A program made the translations under genes and the position numbers. A stretch of DNA of 64,000 bases, from NCBI GenBank assembly GCA_041397725.1, contig JAWKVZ010000007.1, positions 195,417-259,416 on the forward strand. Reading direction: 5' to 3'. The number at the start of each line of letters is the position of its first letter. The first letter of the stretch is position 1. Of the stretch, positions 33,449 through 43,719 are shown piece by piece. This stretch comes from JAGRKR01 sp041397725. GTDB taxonomy: Bacteria > Pseudomonadota > Alphaproteobacteria > Rhizobiales > Hyphomicrobiaceae. Under the pieces are notes generated by a model. The model saw only the letters and a program-made list of their open reading frames with translations, did no database searches and was not told the origin of the DNA.

Positions 33449-34711
33449 ATGGCCAACGTGGCGACACGGCGCATACTCCTGATCATCGGCGGCGGCATCG
33501 CGGCCTACAAGACGCTGGAGCTCGTCAGGCGGGCCCGCGAGCGCGGCCTTGCCGTGCGGGCCGTCATGACCAAGGCCGCGCAGCACTTCGTGACGCCGCT
33601 CTCCGTCGGTGCGCTGACCAACGACCGGGTGTTCACCGAGTTGTTCGACCTCGACGACGAGCGCGAGATCGGCCACATCCGCCTGTCGCGCGAAGCCGAC
33701 CTCATCGTCGTGGCGCCGGCGACGGCCGATCTCCTGGCGCGCATGGCGGGCGGGCACGCCAACGACCTCGCGACCTCCGTGCTCCTGGCCACCGACAAGC
33801 CGGTTCTGGTGGCGCCGGCCATGAACCCGCGCATGTGGCAGCATCCGGCGACGCGCCGCAATGTGGCACAGCTCGAGCGTGACGGCGTGGCGTTCGTCGG
33901 ACCCGAAACGGGCGAGATGGCCGAGCGCGGCGAGGCCGGCGCGGGGCGGCTGGCCGAGCCGATGACGATACTCGACCGCATTCTCGGGCTGCTCGAGCAG
34001 GCAGCCGAGCCGCCGCGGCGAGGCGCTGGTGCCGCCGCTGCGGCGCTCGCCGGGGCGCATATGCTGGTCACTGCTGGCCCGACGCACGAGCCCATCGATC
34101 CCGTGCGCTACATCGCCAATCGCTCGTCGGGCAAACAGGGCTACGCCATCGCCGCTGCCGCCGCCGCGCTCGGCGCGCGAGTGACGCTCGTGTCGGGGCC
34201 GACCCAGCTCGCTACGCCGGCCGGCGTCGACATCGTGCGCGTCGAGACGGCGCGGGACATGCTGGCCGCCTGCGAGGCGGCCTTGCCGGCGGATATCGGC
34301 GTCTTCGCGGCGGCCGTGGCCGACTGGCGAACGGCCGATGCGGCGTCGGAGAAGATCAAGAAGGGCGGCAAGTCCGCCGCGCCGCGCCTCGAGCTGGTGG
34401 AGAACCCCGATATCCTCCGGACCATCGCGACGCGCGCGAAACAGCGCCCCGCTCTCGTGGTCGGCTTCGCCGCCGAAACGGAGAACGTCGTCGTCTATGC
34501 CAAGCGCAAGCTCAAGTCGAAGGGCTGCGACTGGATCGTGGCAAATGACGTGTCGGCCGAGACCGGCGTGATGGGGGGCGAGCGGAACACCGTGCATCTC
34601 GTCACCCAGGACGGGGTGGAGGATTGGCCGGAGCTCGACAAGAGCGAGGTGGCGCGCCGGCTCGTGGCCCGTATCGCCGAGCGGTACGCGGCGACGCGGA
34701 GCGGCAGATGA
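33449..34711 (+). CDS. coaBC: Bifunctional phosphopantothenoylcysteine decarboxylase / phosphopantothenate-cysteine ligase
   Basis: Two consecutive steps of coenzyme A synthesis. 420 residues. N-terminal CoaC flavoprotein domain (about 1-190): GGGIAAYKTLELVRR, the active-site histidine in IGHIRLSREAD, and VAPAMNPRMWQHPA. C-terminal CoaB domain (about 200-415): TAGPTHEPIDPVRYIANRSSGKQGYA, AAVADWR, and KxKKGG. The stop overlaps the dut start by 4 nt. Confidence 0.96.
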   Translation: MANVATRRILLIIGGGIAAYKTLELVRRARERGLAVRAVMTKAAQHFVTPLSVGALTNDRVFTELFDLDDEREIGHIRLSREADLIVVAPATADLLARMAGGHANDLATSVLLATDKPVLVAPAMNPRMWQHPATRRNVAQLERDGVAFVGPETGEMAERGEAGAGRLAEPMTILDRILGLLEQAAEPPRRGAGAAAAALAGAHMLVTAGPTHEPIDPVRYIANRSSGKQGYAIAAAAAALGARVTLVSGPTQLATPAGVDIVRVETARDMLAACEAALPADIGVFAAAVADWRTADAASEKIKKGGKSAAPRLELVENPDILRTIATRAKQRPALVVGFAAETENVVVYAKRKLKSKGCDWIVANDVSAETGVMGGERNTVHLVTQDGVEDWPELDKSEVARRLVARIAERYAATRSGR

Positions 34712-35331
34712 GCGGCGGTGGCGAGCACAAGGGTGGCAATGCGCAGTCCGTCGCCGTGGGCGTGAAACGCCTGCCGCATGGCCGCGGCCTGGCGCTGCCG
34801 GCCTACCAGACGGCCGATGCGGCCGGTATGGATCTCGTGGCGGCCGTACCGTCCCGCCGGCCACTCGTGCTGGCGCCGGGCGGGCGGGTGCTGGTGCCGA
34901 CGGCGCTCGTGCTCGATTTGCCATCGGGCTTCGAGGGCCAGGTTCGCCCGCGCTCGGGGCTGGCGCTGCGCCACGGCGTGACCGTGCTCAACGCGCCCGG
35001 CACGATCGACGCCGACTATCGCGGCGAGGTGATGGTGCTCCTCGTCAATCACGGCGATGAGCCGTTCGTCGTCGCGCGGGGCGAGCGGATCGCCCAGCTC
35101 GTGGTGCAGCCCGTGGTCAGGGCGGCCCTCGTCAGGCGCGCGCAGACCTCTCAGACCGACCGTGGCGCGGGGGGCTTCGGCTCGACCGGGCGGCGGAGCG
35201 CGGCGGCCAAGGCGCCGGCGCCCGCGCGCAAGAAAAGCAGCGCTGCCGCGCCCCAGCCCAAATCGCGAAATGCCCGGTCCGGCTCGCGCCCGCGCAAAGG
35301 CGTTTCCTCGCGACGGGATCGCGGCAAATAG
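34708..35331 (+). CDS. dut: dUTP diphosphatase with a basic C-terminal tail
   Basis: Hydrolyses dUTP to dUMP. 207 residues from the ATG at 34708, which overlaps the coaBC stop (ATGA). All five trimeric dUTPase motifs are visible: AGMDLVA, RPRSGLALRHG, NAPGTIDADYRGE, RIAQLVVQPV, and DRGAGGFGSTG. The family normally ends right after motif 5 (about 150 residues). Here a further 45-50 residues follow, Lys/Arg/Ser/Ala-rich and probably disordered. Confidence 0.95.
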   Translation: MSGGGEHKGGNAQSVAVGVKRLPHGRGLALPAYQTADAAGMDLVAAVPSRRPLVLAPGGRVLVPTALVLDLPSGFEGQVRPRSGLALRHGVTVLNAPGTIDADYRGEVMVLLVNHGDEPFVVARGERIAQLVVQPVVRAALVRRAQTSQTDRGAGGFGSTGRRSAAAKAPAPARKKSSAAAPQPKSRNARSGSRPRKGVSSRRDRGK

Positions 35332-35484
35332 AACGGACTTTCTGCGTCGGAGGCTTTGCGATAGCCCCGAGTTGAGGCAAGGTGGCGGCCGAGGCATGCC
35401 GCAGGCCGCGGCGAACGCTCGTCGGTTCGTCTCGGCCGGCCCGGCAACGCGGACGAGCAGGCTCCAGCAACGCCAGAGGACACG

Positions 35485-36474
35485 ATGAACGATCTTCCCG
35501 AGATCAAGACGATTTCCGGCTTGCCGTTCAAGGGGCATGGCCGGGTGTTCGGCAGCATCGCCGAGACCATCGGCAATACGCCGCTCGTCAGGCTGTCGCG
35601 CCTGCGCGAGGCGGCCGGCGCCAAGGCCGACATCCTGCTGAAGCTCGAGTTCTTCAATCCACTCTCGAGCGTCAAGGATCGCATCGGCGTGTCGATGATC
35701 GATGCCCTTGAGGCGACGGGCCGCATCGGCCCCGGCACGGTGCTGGTCGAGCCGACATCCGGCAATACCGGAATCGGCCTGGCCTTCGTGGCGGCGGCGC
35801 GTGGCTACCGGCTCATTCTCGTCATGCCGGAGTCGATGTCGATCGAGCGCCGCAAGATCCTTGCGTATCTCGGGGCCGAGCTCGAGCTCACGCCCGCCGA
35901 GAAGGGCATGAAGGGCGCATTGGCGCGGGCCGAGGAGCTTCTCAAGGAGATCCCGGGAGCCGTGACCCCGGCCCAGTTTGACAATCCGGCCAATCCCCAG
36001 GTTCACGAGAAGACGACGGCCGAGGAAATCTGGAGCGACACGGGCGGCAAGATCGACGCGCTCGTGGTCGGCGTCGGCACCGGCGGCACGCTGACGGGCT
36101 GCGGGCGGGTGCTCAAGGCACGCCGGCCGGGCCTCAAGATCTTCGCCGTCGAGCCGGAGGCGAGCCCAGTGCTGTCCGGTGGTCAGGCGGGACCGCACAA
36201 GATCCAGGGGATCGGCGCCGGCTTCGTGCCGTCGATCCTCGAGACCGGCCTGATCGACGAGGTCATCAAGGTTCCGAACGAGATGGCCTTCGAGGCGGCG
36301 CGCGCGCTGGCCCGCACCGAGGGCATTCCCGGCGGCATCTCGACAGGCGCCAACCTCGCGGCGGCCCTCACCGTCGCGGCCCGCGACGGCATGGCGGGCG
36401 GCAACATCGTCACGTTCTCGCCGTCCTCGGCCGAGCGTTACCTGTCGACGGCGCTCTTCGAGAACCCGGCCTGA
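35485..36474 (+). CDS. cysK: Cysteine synthase A (O-acetylserine sulfhydrylase)
   Basis: PLP enzyme making cysteine from O-acetylserine and sulfide. 329 residues. PLP lysine in NPLSSVKDRIG (about K64), the substrate loop EPTSGNTGIGLAFV, phosphate-binding GTGGTLTG, and the PLP-ring serine region IPGGISTGAN. Ends in LFENPA. The N-terminus is about 20 residues longer than usual (LPEIKTISGLPFKGHGR). Followed 17 nt later by the MoeB-like gene, probably cotranscribed. Confidence 0.95.
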   Translation: MNDLPEIKTISGLPFKGHGRVFGSIAETIGNTPLVRLSRLREAAGAKADILLKLEFFNPLSSVKDRIGVSMIDALEATGRIGPGTVLVEPTSGNTGIGLAFVAAARGYRLILVMPESMSIERRKILAYLGAELELTPAEKGMKGALARAEELLKEIPGAVTPAQFDNPANPQVHEKTTAEEIWSDTGGKIDALVVGVGTGGTLTGCGRVLKARRPGLKIFAVEPEASPVLSGGQAGPHKIQGIGAGFVPSILETGLIDEVIKVPNEMAFEAARALARTEGIPGGISTGANLAAALTVAARDGMAGGNIVTFSPSSAERYLSTALFENPA

Positions 36475-36490
36475 GATCGCGAGGCACCGG

Positions 36491-37306
36491 ATGCTCGATC
36501 CCGCGGAGATCGATCGCTACAAGCGGCACCTCGTCCTGCGCGAGGTCGGCGGGCAGGGACAGCAGCGGCTCAAGGCGGCAAAGGTGCTGGTGATCGGGGC
36601 GGGCGGGCTCGGCTCGCCGCTGATCATGTATCTGGCCGCCGCCGGGGTCGGCACCATCGGCGTCGTCGACGACGATCGGGTCTCCCTCGACAACCTTCAG
36701 CGCCAGATCATTCACGACACGGCCGCCGTCGGCGCGCTCAAGGTGGAGAGCGCGGGCCGGACCGTCGCGCGCATCAACCCGCATGTCGCGCTCGTCCCCC
36801 ATCCCGTGCGGTTGACCGCTGCGAACGCTCTGGAGCTGGTCTCGGCCTACGACATCGTCGCCGACGGCTCCGACAATTTCGCGACGCGCTATCTGGTCAA
36901 CGACGCCTGCTATCTGGCGCGCCGGCCCCTGGTGTTCGCCGCGCTCGGGCCGTTCGATGGCTACATCACGACCTTCCGCGCCTTCGAGACGGGGGCCGAC
37001 GGCCGGCCCCATCCGAGCTATCGCTGTATTTTTCCCGAAGCGCCCCCGCCGGGGACCGTTGCCAATTGCGCCGAGGTCGGTGTGCTCGGCGCGGTGGCCG
37101 GCGTCGTCGGCACCCTGCAGGCGACCGAGGTTCTCAAGGAGATTCTCGGCATTGGCGAGAGCCTGGTCGGACGCCTGCTCATCTACGACGCCCTGTCGAC
37201 CCGCTTCGAGGTGGTCCGCGTCGCCTGGGATCCCGACAATCCGCTCAACGGGCGCAATGCCGTCATCAAGGATCTGTCGAGCCACGAGGCTGCGCTGACA
37301 GCGTGA
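36491..37306 (+). CDS. moeB: ThiF/MoeB-family sulfur-carrier adenylyltransferase
   Basis: E1-like enzyme that adenylates the C-terminal Gly-Gly of a sulfur-carrier protein (MoaD/ThiS/CysO type). 271 residues. Nucleotide motif VIGAGGLGSPLIMYLA, the DxDxVSxxNLQRQ pattern (DDDRVSLDNLQRQI), DGSDNFATRYLVND, and an active-site cysteine in TVANCAEVGVLG. The zinc Cys pairs of E. coli MoeB are largely lost (SYRC and PLNGRN), a variation also seen in other alphaproteobacterial homologues. The link to cysK suggests a sulfur-transfer role. Confidence 0.9.
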   Translation: MLDPAEIDRYKRHLVLREVGGQGQQRLKAAKVLVIGAGGLGSPLIMYLAAAGVGTIGVVDDDRVSLDNLQRQIIHDTAAVGALKVESAGRTVARINPHVALVPHPVRLTAANALELVSAYDIVADGSDNFATRYLVNDACYLARRPLVFAALGPFDGYITTFRAFETGADGRPHPSYRCIFPEAPPPGTVANCAEVGVLGAVAGVVGTLQATEVLKEILGIGESLVGRLLIYDALSTRFEVVRVAWDPDNPLNGRNAVIKDLSSHEAALTA

Positions 37307-37716
37307 GCTGGCGCGGTCGGCGATAGCCTGAGGCGGGCTCTCGGCGCTGCCGGTGTCGATCCAGCGGTCGCGAACCTCGCGGCATGATCCCTGCGGTTGC
37401 GAGTCGCCGCCAGCGGTTGGCCGCACGGTGCCTTTCGGTTGCGAGGCGCAGGGGAATTCTAGTCTCCTGTGGGCAACCTGCCGGTTGGCTGTCCCGACCG
37501 CTCCCGGCGCTCTCCCGAATCACGCCACCGTTGTCCGGCCGCGTCCGCCGGGCGGGCGGGCGCGGGAGCGCCGGATCGCTGCCGCAGGCGGATCAAGCGC
37601 TGCTTCCGGAAGCCGGAGCCATAGGGGGAATTTGCCCAATGGCGCACTGGCAATCCGTAAGCGCTCTAATTAAAGTTGCTCGCCCACGGTGCGTCAACTT
37701 TTCTTAGGAGCGCGTT
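37307..37716. other. Intergenic region after moeB, no gene seen
   Basis: 410 GC-rich bases. Short frames lack ribosome-binding sites. The last 70 bases turn AT-richer (TAATTAAAG at about 37669-37677) and probably hold the promoter of the next gene, which has a good TAGGAGCG site at 37706-37713. Confidence 0.45.
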
Positions 37717-38493
37717 ATGCAGCCTCAGCCACTTTCCAGTGTCAATCTGCTGAGCAATCTCGAATTCGATCACGGAGACGGCGGTCTTCTTCGAGCGTTC
37801 ATCGCCAATGCGGAGCAGCAAGCTCTGGCGCGTGGCGTTTCGCTCACCGTGGCCGGGTTCGACACGCTCAAGCGGCTCAATGAGGAAAACCGCAAGACCT
37901 GGGCGCCCGTCCTGTCGATCTTCGATCAGGAGCGCGGCGGCGTGGCGCCGGAGGACGGGCTCGCCTTCATCGGGTACGATTCCAGCGGCCGGGGCGTCAC
38001 GTCGATCGCGGCGCGGCTCTTCCATTGGTCCGATACGACCTTTGAGGAAGGGGCTCGGTCCCTAAAGCTTTTCTACGGAGAGCCCGACCGCTGGAAGGCT
38101 GCCGGTGAGACGTGCGCCGTGACCGCGCGGGCAACGCGACTGGTATCCGGGCGGGTGGTGTTCGTCGGGGCCGGCTGGTTCCATCCGGAGTTCCGCGGTC
38201 TCGGGCTGTCCGGCATTCTCTCGCGTCTGGCTCGCGCCTATGCCTATGCCCGCTGGCGCAGCGACTTCACCACGGGGTTCGTGACGGAGGCCTTGTTCAA
38301 GGCGCGCAACAGCTCCAACTGGAACGGCTTCACCAACATCGACTGGGCACTCGATTGGACCGGCTCGACGCGCGGCGATGCACGCTTCGCGTTTGTGTGG
38401 ATGCGCCCGGACCAGTTGCAGGACGACCTGTCAGGATATCTGGCCCGCGCCGCCGCGAAGGTCGATGCTGTCATCGAGAAACGAACTGCTTAA
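37717..38493 (+). CDS. Uncharacterised protein with a GNAT-like central motif
   Basis: 258 residues with a strong ribosome-binding site. No signal peptide. The segment AGWFHPEFRGLGLSGILSRLARAYA (split here at about residues 155-180) resembles GNAT motif A, with R-G-L-G-L at the acetyl-CoA loop. The surrounding region is rich in Trp and Phe. A weak similarity, so acetyltransferase activity is a hypothesis. The 3' end overlaps the convergent next gene by 63 bases, unusual in this compact but mostly non-overlapping window. Confidence 0.72.
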   Translation: MQPQPLSSVNLLSNLEFDHGDGGLLRAFIANAEQQALARGVSLTVAGFDTLKRLNEENRKTWAPVLSIFDQERGGVAPEDGLAFIGYDSSGRGVTSIAARLFHWSDTTFEEGARSLKLFYGEPDRWKAAGETCAVTARATRLVSGRVVFVGAGWFHPEFRGLGLSGILSRLARAYAYARWRSDFTTGFVTEALFKARNSSNWNGFTNIDWALDWTGSTRGDARFAFVWMRPDQLQDDLSGYLARAAAKVDAVIEKRTA

Positions 38494-39300
38494 CAGCAGG
38501 CGCTCACCGCGGCGGTCCTCGAACGGTATCACCAGACGGTGATACCGACCCCGCCGCCGGCCTTTACCCCGAACCTCGAGGTAGGCGTCCACCGACTGCA
38601 GGATCGGTGTGTTCTCCAGCAGGGCCAGCCGGTAGTCGTTGACGACGTTCTGCGCATAGTAATAGTCCGGCTGGTCGAGCAGGTTGTTGCCCGGCAGGCG
38701 CGCACGCCAGCTCTTGTCCACCAGCCAGTAGCCGGTGCCGATCTCCTGCAGCCGAAGCAGGCCGGCGCCGTTCTCGGGCGTGGCGATGATATAGCGATTG
38801 GACAGCGGCCCCTGCAGGCGCGACAGCATCGTCGCGCGGTCGAAGCGCCCGCCCGACACGCGCCATCCGTCGAAGAGCGGCAGCAGGGGATTTCGTGCGT
38901 CGAGGCGTTCGAGGCTACAGCGCACGCTCCGGTAGTCGTCAGCCCGATGGAGCGGCGGGGGCTCGCAGATGTCCCCAAGGCGCTCGATGAAGGCCTGGAA
39001 GCTCAGCGCCGCGAAGGTCGAGGTGCGGCCGGCGACGGTGTAGTGCAGATTGTACTGCTTGGCGGTCAGGTGGGCGACCAGCCGATAGATGGCCGCAGCC
39101 ATCGTCACACTGGGCGCATCGGCCGGAAGCCATACATGACAGCGATGGCCGCTTTGCCCGACGATGGCTTGCCTGAGCTCGTTGGCGACGCCCCCGAGCA
39201 GGCTCTCCAGCGAGCCGGCTGCATGGGCCGACGGGGCTGACGGCGCGGGCGAATCTGTGCTGGTGACATGGCCATTGCCGTCGACAAACGAAAAACGCAT
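38431..39300 (-). CDS. Uncharacterised protein, possibly PAS-like C-terminal part
   Basis: 289 residues from the ATG at 39300 (GTG at 39312 possible). The first 40 residues are Ala/Ser-rich, then a compact alpha/beta protein. The last third (SVDAYLEVRGKGRRRGRYHR, then VIPFEDRRGERLLLSSSFLD) resembles the end of PAS-like sensor domains found in alphaproteobacteria, with a helix-Arg-rich strand-strand layout. The match is weak. No catalytic motif. Convergent and overlapping with the GNAT-like gene at its 3' end. Confidence 0.68.
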   Translation of the reverse strand: MRFSFVDGNGHVTSTDSPAPSAPSAHAAGSLESLLGGVANELRQAIVGQSGHRCHVWLPADAPSVTMAAAIYRLVAHLTAKQYNLHYTVAGRTSTFAALSFQAFIERLGDICEPPPLHRADDYRSVRCSLERLDARNPLLPLFDGWRVSGGRFDRATMLSRLQGPLSNRYIIATPENGAGLLRLQEIGTGYWLVDKSWRARLPGNNLLDQPDYYYAQNVVNDYRLALLENTPILQSVDAYLEVRGKGRRRGRYHRLVIPFEDRRGERLLLSSSFLDDSIDLRGGAGQIS

Positions 39301-39523
39301 CACGATCGACACCGAACGCTATGGAACTACGGATACGCGCGAGATCGGATAATATTAATTGATCAGGCGGCCGGGCATTACAAGGCGGACATCACGATCG
39401 AAGTCAGAAAATGCGACAACTGACTCTAAACAGCGTAAATCCGTACAGCCTCATTCCGGCCGCCGTGCCATGTCCGGTCCGGCCGGTGCGCCGGCTCTTC
39501 TGCTGCCCGAGAAGGCCCGAACA

Positions 39524-40699
39524 ATGAGCGCAAAGTCCCGGTTCCTCGCGATATGCCTCGTTCTGGCCTTGTCGGTCGTGGTGGCGGGCGGAGCCGTGGC
39601 GCAGTCCCCCCGCAAGGGCGATCGCTGGGTGCTGCTGATGCGTGCGCCGCTGACATCCGCGCCGTCGCCCTATCGGCTCGACCTCAAGGCCGCGCAGGGG
39701 ACGTTTCGGGCGGTTCGTGTCGTTGTTGCCGGCAGGCCTTTGACGCTCACGCGTGCCGTCATCGCGTATGGCGACGGCAGCGTGCATGACGAGCGCATGA
39801 GCGTGGAGCTGCGCGCCGGCGAGCGGACCCGGCCGCTGGACGTGAGGCCGACGGGCCGTTTCATCGACCGGCTCGAACTGCATCTGGCGGGCGACAGGCA
39901 GGCGCGGTCCGGCGGAAGGCTCGAAGTCTGGGGGCTGCAAAGCCCGGCCGGAGCCATGGCAGCCCGGCCCCCGCCGTTGGCGCACACACTCGTTGCTGCC
40001 GCCGGTCAATCGGGATCGTCGCGGGCCCTGACGCTGATCCTGCCCCCGCGGCTCGCCAAGTTCCGCCACATGAAGCTCGATCTGCCGAGCGGGGTGGCGC
40101 GGGGCGTCCTGACGTCGCTGACGATGGTCTACGCCGATGGCGTGCGCGAAACCGTAGCGCCAGACCGCCGCGCCGACCGCCGGGAGGTGCTGGACTGGCT
40201 GCGCGTCGACCCGAGCCGGTTCGTTGCGCGGGTCGAGGCAGTCACGACGGCGGATGTTCGACATGCTGGCGCCGGCCGTGTGCGGCTGCTCGCGGAGCTT
40301 GCGGACGGCTGGGCAACGCCGACTGGGGAAGGGCCGAAGCACAACGCCGGCTGGGTGCTGCTGTCGGCGGGCGAAGTGGCGGCGGCACCGCTCCCTGGAA
40401 GCAAGGACCTCGTCTGGGCCGAGTTCCCCGTGGCGCGCGGCGTCGGCAGGCTGCGCCGGCTGCGGATCACGCCCGAGCCGCACGGCGTGGTGATCGCTGC
40501 GGTGGAGCTGGTCGGTTCGTCTGGCACCCGCCAGAAGCGCCAGACATCCAAGCCGTCCGGGACAGGTCCCGTTCCGCAGACCTTCGATGTCGACGACGTT
40601 CCCGCAGGGCTTGCGGTAATCCGTATCGCGGTATCGCCAGAGTCGCGCAGGACGCCAGAAGGGAGCGAGGCGCTCGTGCGCGTCTGGGGGCGGTACTAG
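39524..40699 (+). CDS. Secreted protein with three divergent copies of a DUF2541-like domain
   Basis: 391 residues from the ATG at 39524 (GAGAAGG nine bases upstream). Signal peptide cleaved after GGAVAQ. Three segments of 110-120 residues, beginning at WVLLMRAPLTSA, HTLVAAAGQSGS and WVLLSAGEVAAA, each contain an FRxxR/K-type strand, a YxDGxxxxx strand pair, an R-F-[IV]-x-R-[LV]-E region and an end resembling VxVWGxx. The single-domain protein downstream (41021) has the same plan (FRAVQLRVRGND, VVFGNGEVQD, VEVWGRH). Function unknown; a periplasmic beta-sandwich is likely. Confidence 0.75.
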   Translation: MSAKSRFLAICLVLALSVVVAGGAVAQSPRKGDRWVLLMRAPLTSAPSPYRLDLKAAQGTFRAVRVVVAGRPLTLTRAVIAYGDGSVHDERMSVELRAGERTRPLDVRPTGRFIDRLELHLAGDRQARSGGRLEVWGLQSPAGAMAARPPPLAHTLVAAAGQSGSSRALTLILPPRLAKFRHMKLDLPSGVARGVLTSLTMVYADGVRETVAPDRRADRREVLDWLRVDPSRFVARVEAVTTADVRHAGAGRVRLLAELADGWATPTGEGPKHNAGWVLLSAGEVAAAPLPGSKDLVWAEFPVARGVGRLRRLRITPEPHGVVIAAVELVGSSGTRQKRQTSKPSGTGPVPQTFDVDDVPAGLAVIRIAVSPESRRTPEGSEALVRVWGRY

Positions 40700-41020
40700 A
40701 CGGGCGCCGGCTTCGATGGAACAGCCTGTGCAGGGCCGCGACAGTGCAGCTCACGATGCCCGTCGAAGATGGAGCGTGCGCGCGCCCGGACCACGCGCCG
40801 TCCGGCGACACCAGTGTTTCCATAGGTGCTCTGGCAGTGTCATCAGTCCGCCGCAATTGCGGACGAACGCTGCCGTCGCAGGTCCGAATGGCGGCGCGGA
40901 CCTGTTCATGACGGGTTCACCCTATTCCCGCTAGCGTCCGCCTGCTCGATGGCCGATCGGCAAGAAAAAAGACAGCGGATCGGCACGTGAAAAAAAACAG
41001 ACACATCGGAGTGGTCTCAC
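40700..41020. promoter_or_regulatory. Spacer between the two DUF2541-like genes
   Basis: 321 bases without a credible gene. The last 50 bases contain two A-runs (about 40971-40976 and 40990-40997) and a GGAGTGG ribosome-binding site before the ATG at 41021. The second gene therefore probably has its own promoter. Confidence 0.45.
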
Positions 41021-41431
41021 ATGCTTCGCAGAACGTTTCTCGCGGCGCTCGCAGTGCTTGCGGCCGCCACGCTCCTCCCTGAACTCGCCTCCGCGCAGCG
41101 CGGCCAAGGACGCTGGGAGATGCTCGGCGCTCAGAAGGTCGGCTTCGCCGTCGATCGCGACGTCATCCGTGTCGGCCGGCGCGAGGGCCGCTTCCGCGCG
41201 GTCCAGCTTCGCGTGCGCGGCAACGACATTCACATGATGGATCTCAAGGTCGTTTTCGGAAATGGCGAGGTGCAGGACATCCCGGTGCGTCGCATGATCA
41301 AGGCGCCGGGCGAGACCCGCGTCATCGACCTCAGGGGTGATCGTCGCATCATCCGCGAAGTGCAGATGGTCTATCGCTCGCGCCCGAGCTTCCGGGGCCA
41401 GGCCACCGTCGAGGTCTGGGGCCGCCACTAG
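41021..41431 (+). CDS. Small secreted DUF2541-like protein
   Basis: 136 residues. Signal peptide with cleavage after ELASAQ. The mature part is one beta-rich domain: GRWEMLGAQKVGF, FRAVQLRVRGNDIHMMDLKV, FGNGEVQDIPV, RVIDLRGDRRIIREVQMVY, and the closing ATVEVWGRH. It is basic and cysteine-free. A strong terminator follows. Function unknown; its relation to the three-domain protein upstream suggests joint action or duplication. Confidence 0.85.
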   Translation: MLRRTFLAALAVLAAATLLPELASAQRGQGRWEMLGAQKVGFAVDRDVIRVGRREGRFRAVQLRVRGNDIHMMDLKVVFGNGEVQDIPVRRMIKAPGETRVIDLRGDRRIIREVQMVYRSRPSFRGQATVEVWGRH

Positions 41432-41494
41432 GCGCCTCACCACGAGCGGCAGCGGCGGCCCGACAAGCGGGCCTCCGCACCGAAACTGACTGAG

Positions 41495-41531
41495 ACGGGG
41501 CGCCCCGGCCGGGGCGCCCCGTTCTCGTTTT
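41495..41531 (+). terminator. Strong intrinsic terminator after the small secreted protein
   Basis: ACGGGGCGCCCC and GGGGCGCCCCGT form a perfect 12-bp stem around GGCC, followed by TCTCGTTTT. The arms are themselves near-palindromic, so alternative pairings exist. Confidence 0.88.
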
Positions 41532-41627
41532 CCGGGCCACGTCGATGCCTCGCCGGGGTTTCCCACGGACTGAACTGCTGACATATTGTGCGCCGACCAC
41601 AAATTTCGCCGTCCCGAGGAGAGCATC

Positions 41628-42755
<1,128 letters not shown>

Positions 42756-42802
42756 GGGCCAGGACGCCTGCCCATCGCGAAACCGAGCAAGGAGGCCTCG
42801 CC

Positions 42803-43567
42803 ATGTCGTCCCTCAAGACCCCGAGCTTCCGGCTCGACAACAGGCGTGCCCTGGTCACGGGCGCCGGCCGTGGCATCGGCCTCGGCGCGGCGCTGGCGCT
42901 GGCCGACGCCGGCGCTCACGTCACGCTGGTTTCACGCACCGCCGGCGAGATCGAGGCGGCCAAGGCCGAGATCACGGGGCGGGGCGGCAGCGCGGATACG
43001 CTGGTGCTCGACGTGACCGACCTTGCCGCGCTGCGCGAGGCGCTGTCGGCACGCCCGGCCTACCACGTCCTCGTCAACAACGCCGGCACCAACCGGCCGG
43101 CGGCCTTCACGGACATCAGCGAGGCCGACTTCGATGCGGTCTTCGAGGTGAACGTGCGGGCGGCCTTCTTCGTGGCGCAGACCGTGGTGAAGGGGATGCG
43201 AGCCGAGGGCCTCAAGGGCTCGATCATCAACATTTCCTCGCAGATGGGGCATGTCGGCGGGCCGAAGCGGACGGTCTATTGCGCGAGCAAGCACGCAATC
43301 GAAGGCTTGACCAAGTCCATGGCCTTCGAACTCGGCAGCGAGGGCATTCGCGTCAATGCACTGGCGCCGACCTTCGTCCGCACGCCACTCGCCGCTCAGA
43401 TGCTTTCGGACAAGGCCGTCCACGACTACGTCGTCACCAAGATCAAGCTCGGCCGCGTCGGCGAGATCGAGGATCTGATGGGCGCCATCGTCTTTCTGGC
43501 GAGCGACGCCTCGGCCCTCATGACGGGCGCGAGCCTGCTGGTCGACGGTGGCTGGACCATCGGCTGA
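42803..43567 (+). CDS. SDR-family oxidoreductase
   Basis: 254 residues; AAGGAGG precedes the ATG at 42803. Classical SDR: TGAGRGIGLGAALA, NNAGTN, ISSQMG with the catalytic serine, and YCASKHAIEG with Y-x3-K. Ends in LLVDGGWTIG. Resembles gluconate 5-dehydrogenase / 3-oxoacyl-ACP reductase types; the substrate is open. It may be transcribed with the frmA-like gene. Confidence 0.9.
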   Translation: MSSLKTPSFRLDNRRALVTGAGRGIGLGAALALADAGAHVTLVSRTAGEIEAAKAEITGRGGSADTLVLDVTDLAALREALSARPAYHVLVNNAGTNRPAAFTDISEADFDAVFEVNVRAAFFVAQTVVKGMRAEGLKGSIINISSQMGHVGGPKRTVYCASKHAIEGLTKSMAFELGSEGIRVNALAPTFVRTPLAAQMLSDKAVHDYVVTKIKLGRVGEIEDLMGAIVFLASDASALMTGASLLVDGGWTIG

Positions 43568-43719
43568 GCCAGCCCGCCCGGGCGCCCCGACGCAGCCGCG
43601 GGGAAACCCTTTACCGGCTGAGCGCTTGACACCGCCCGCCACCTTGGCGAATGTCCTGGCGAATCCAGAGGTTTGGGCGCGCCCGGACGGTTCGTCAGGG
43701 TGCGGAGCTCGCAGGGTCC

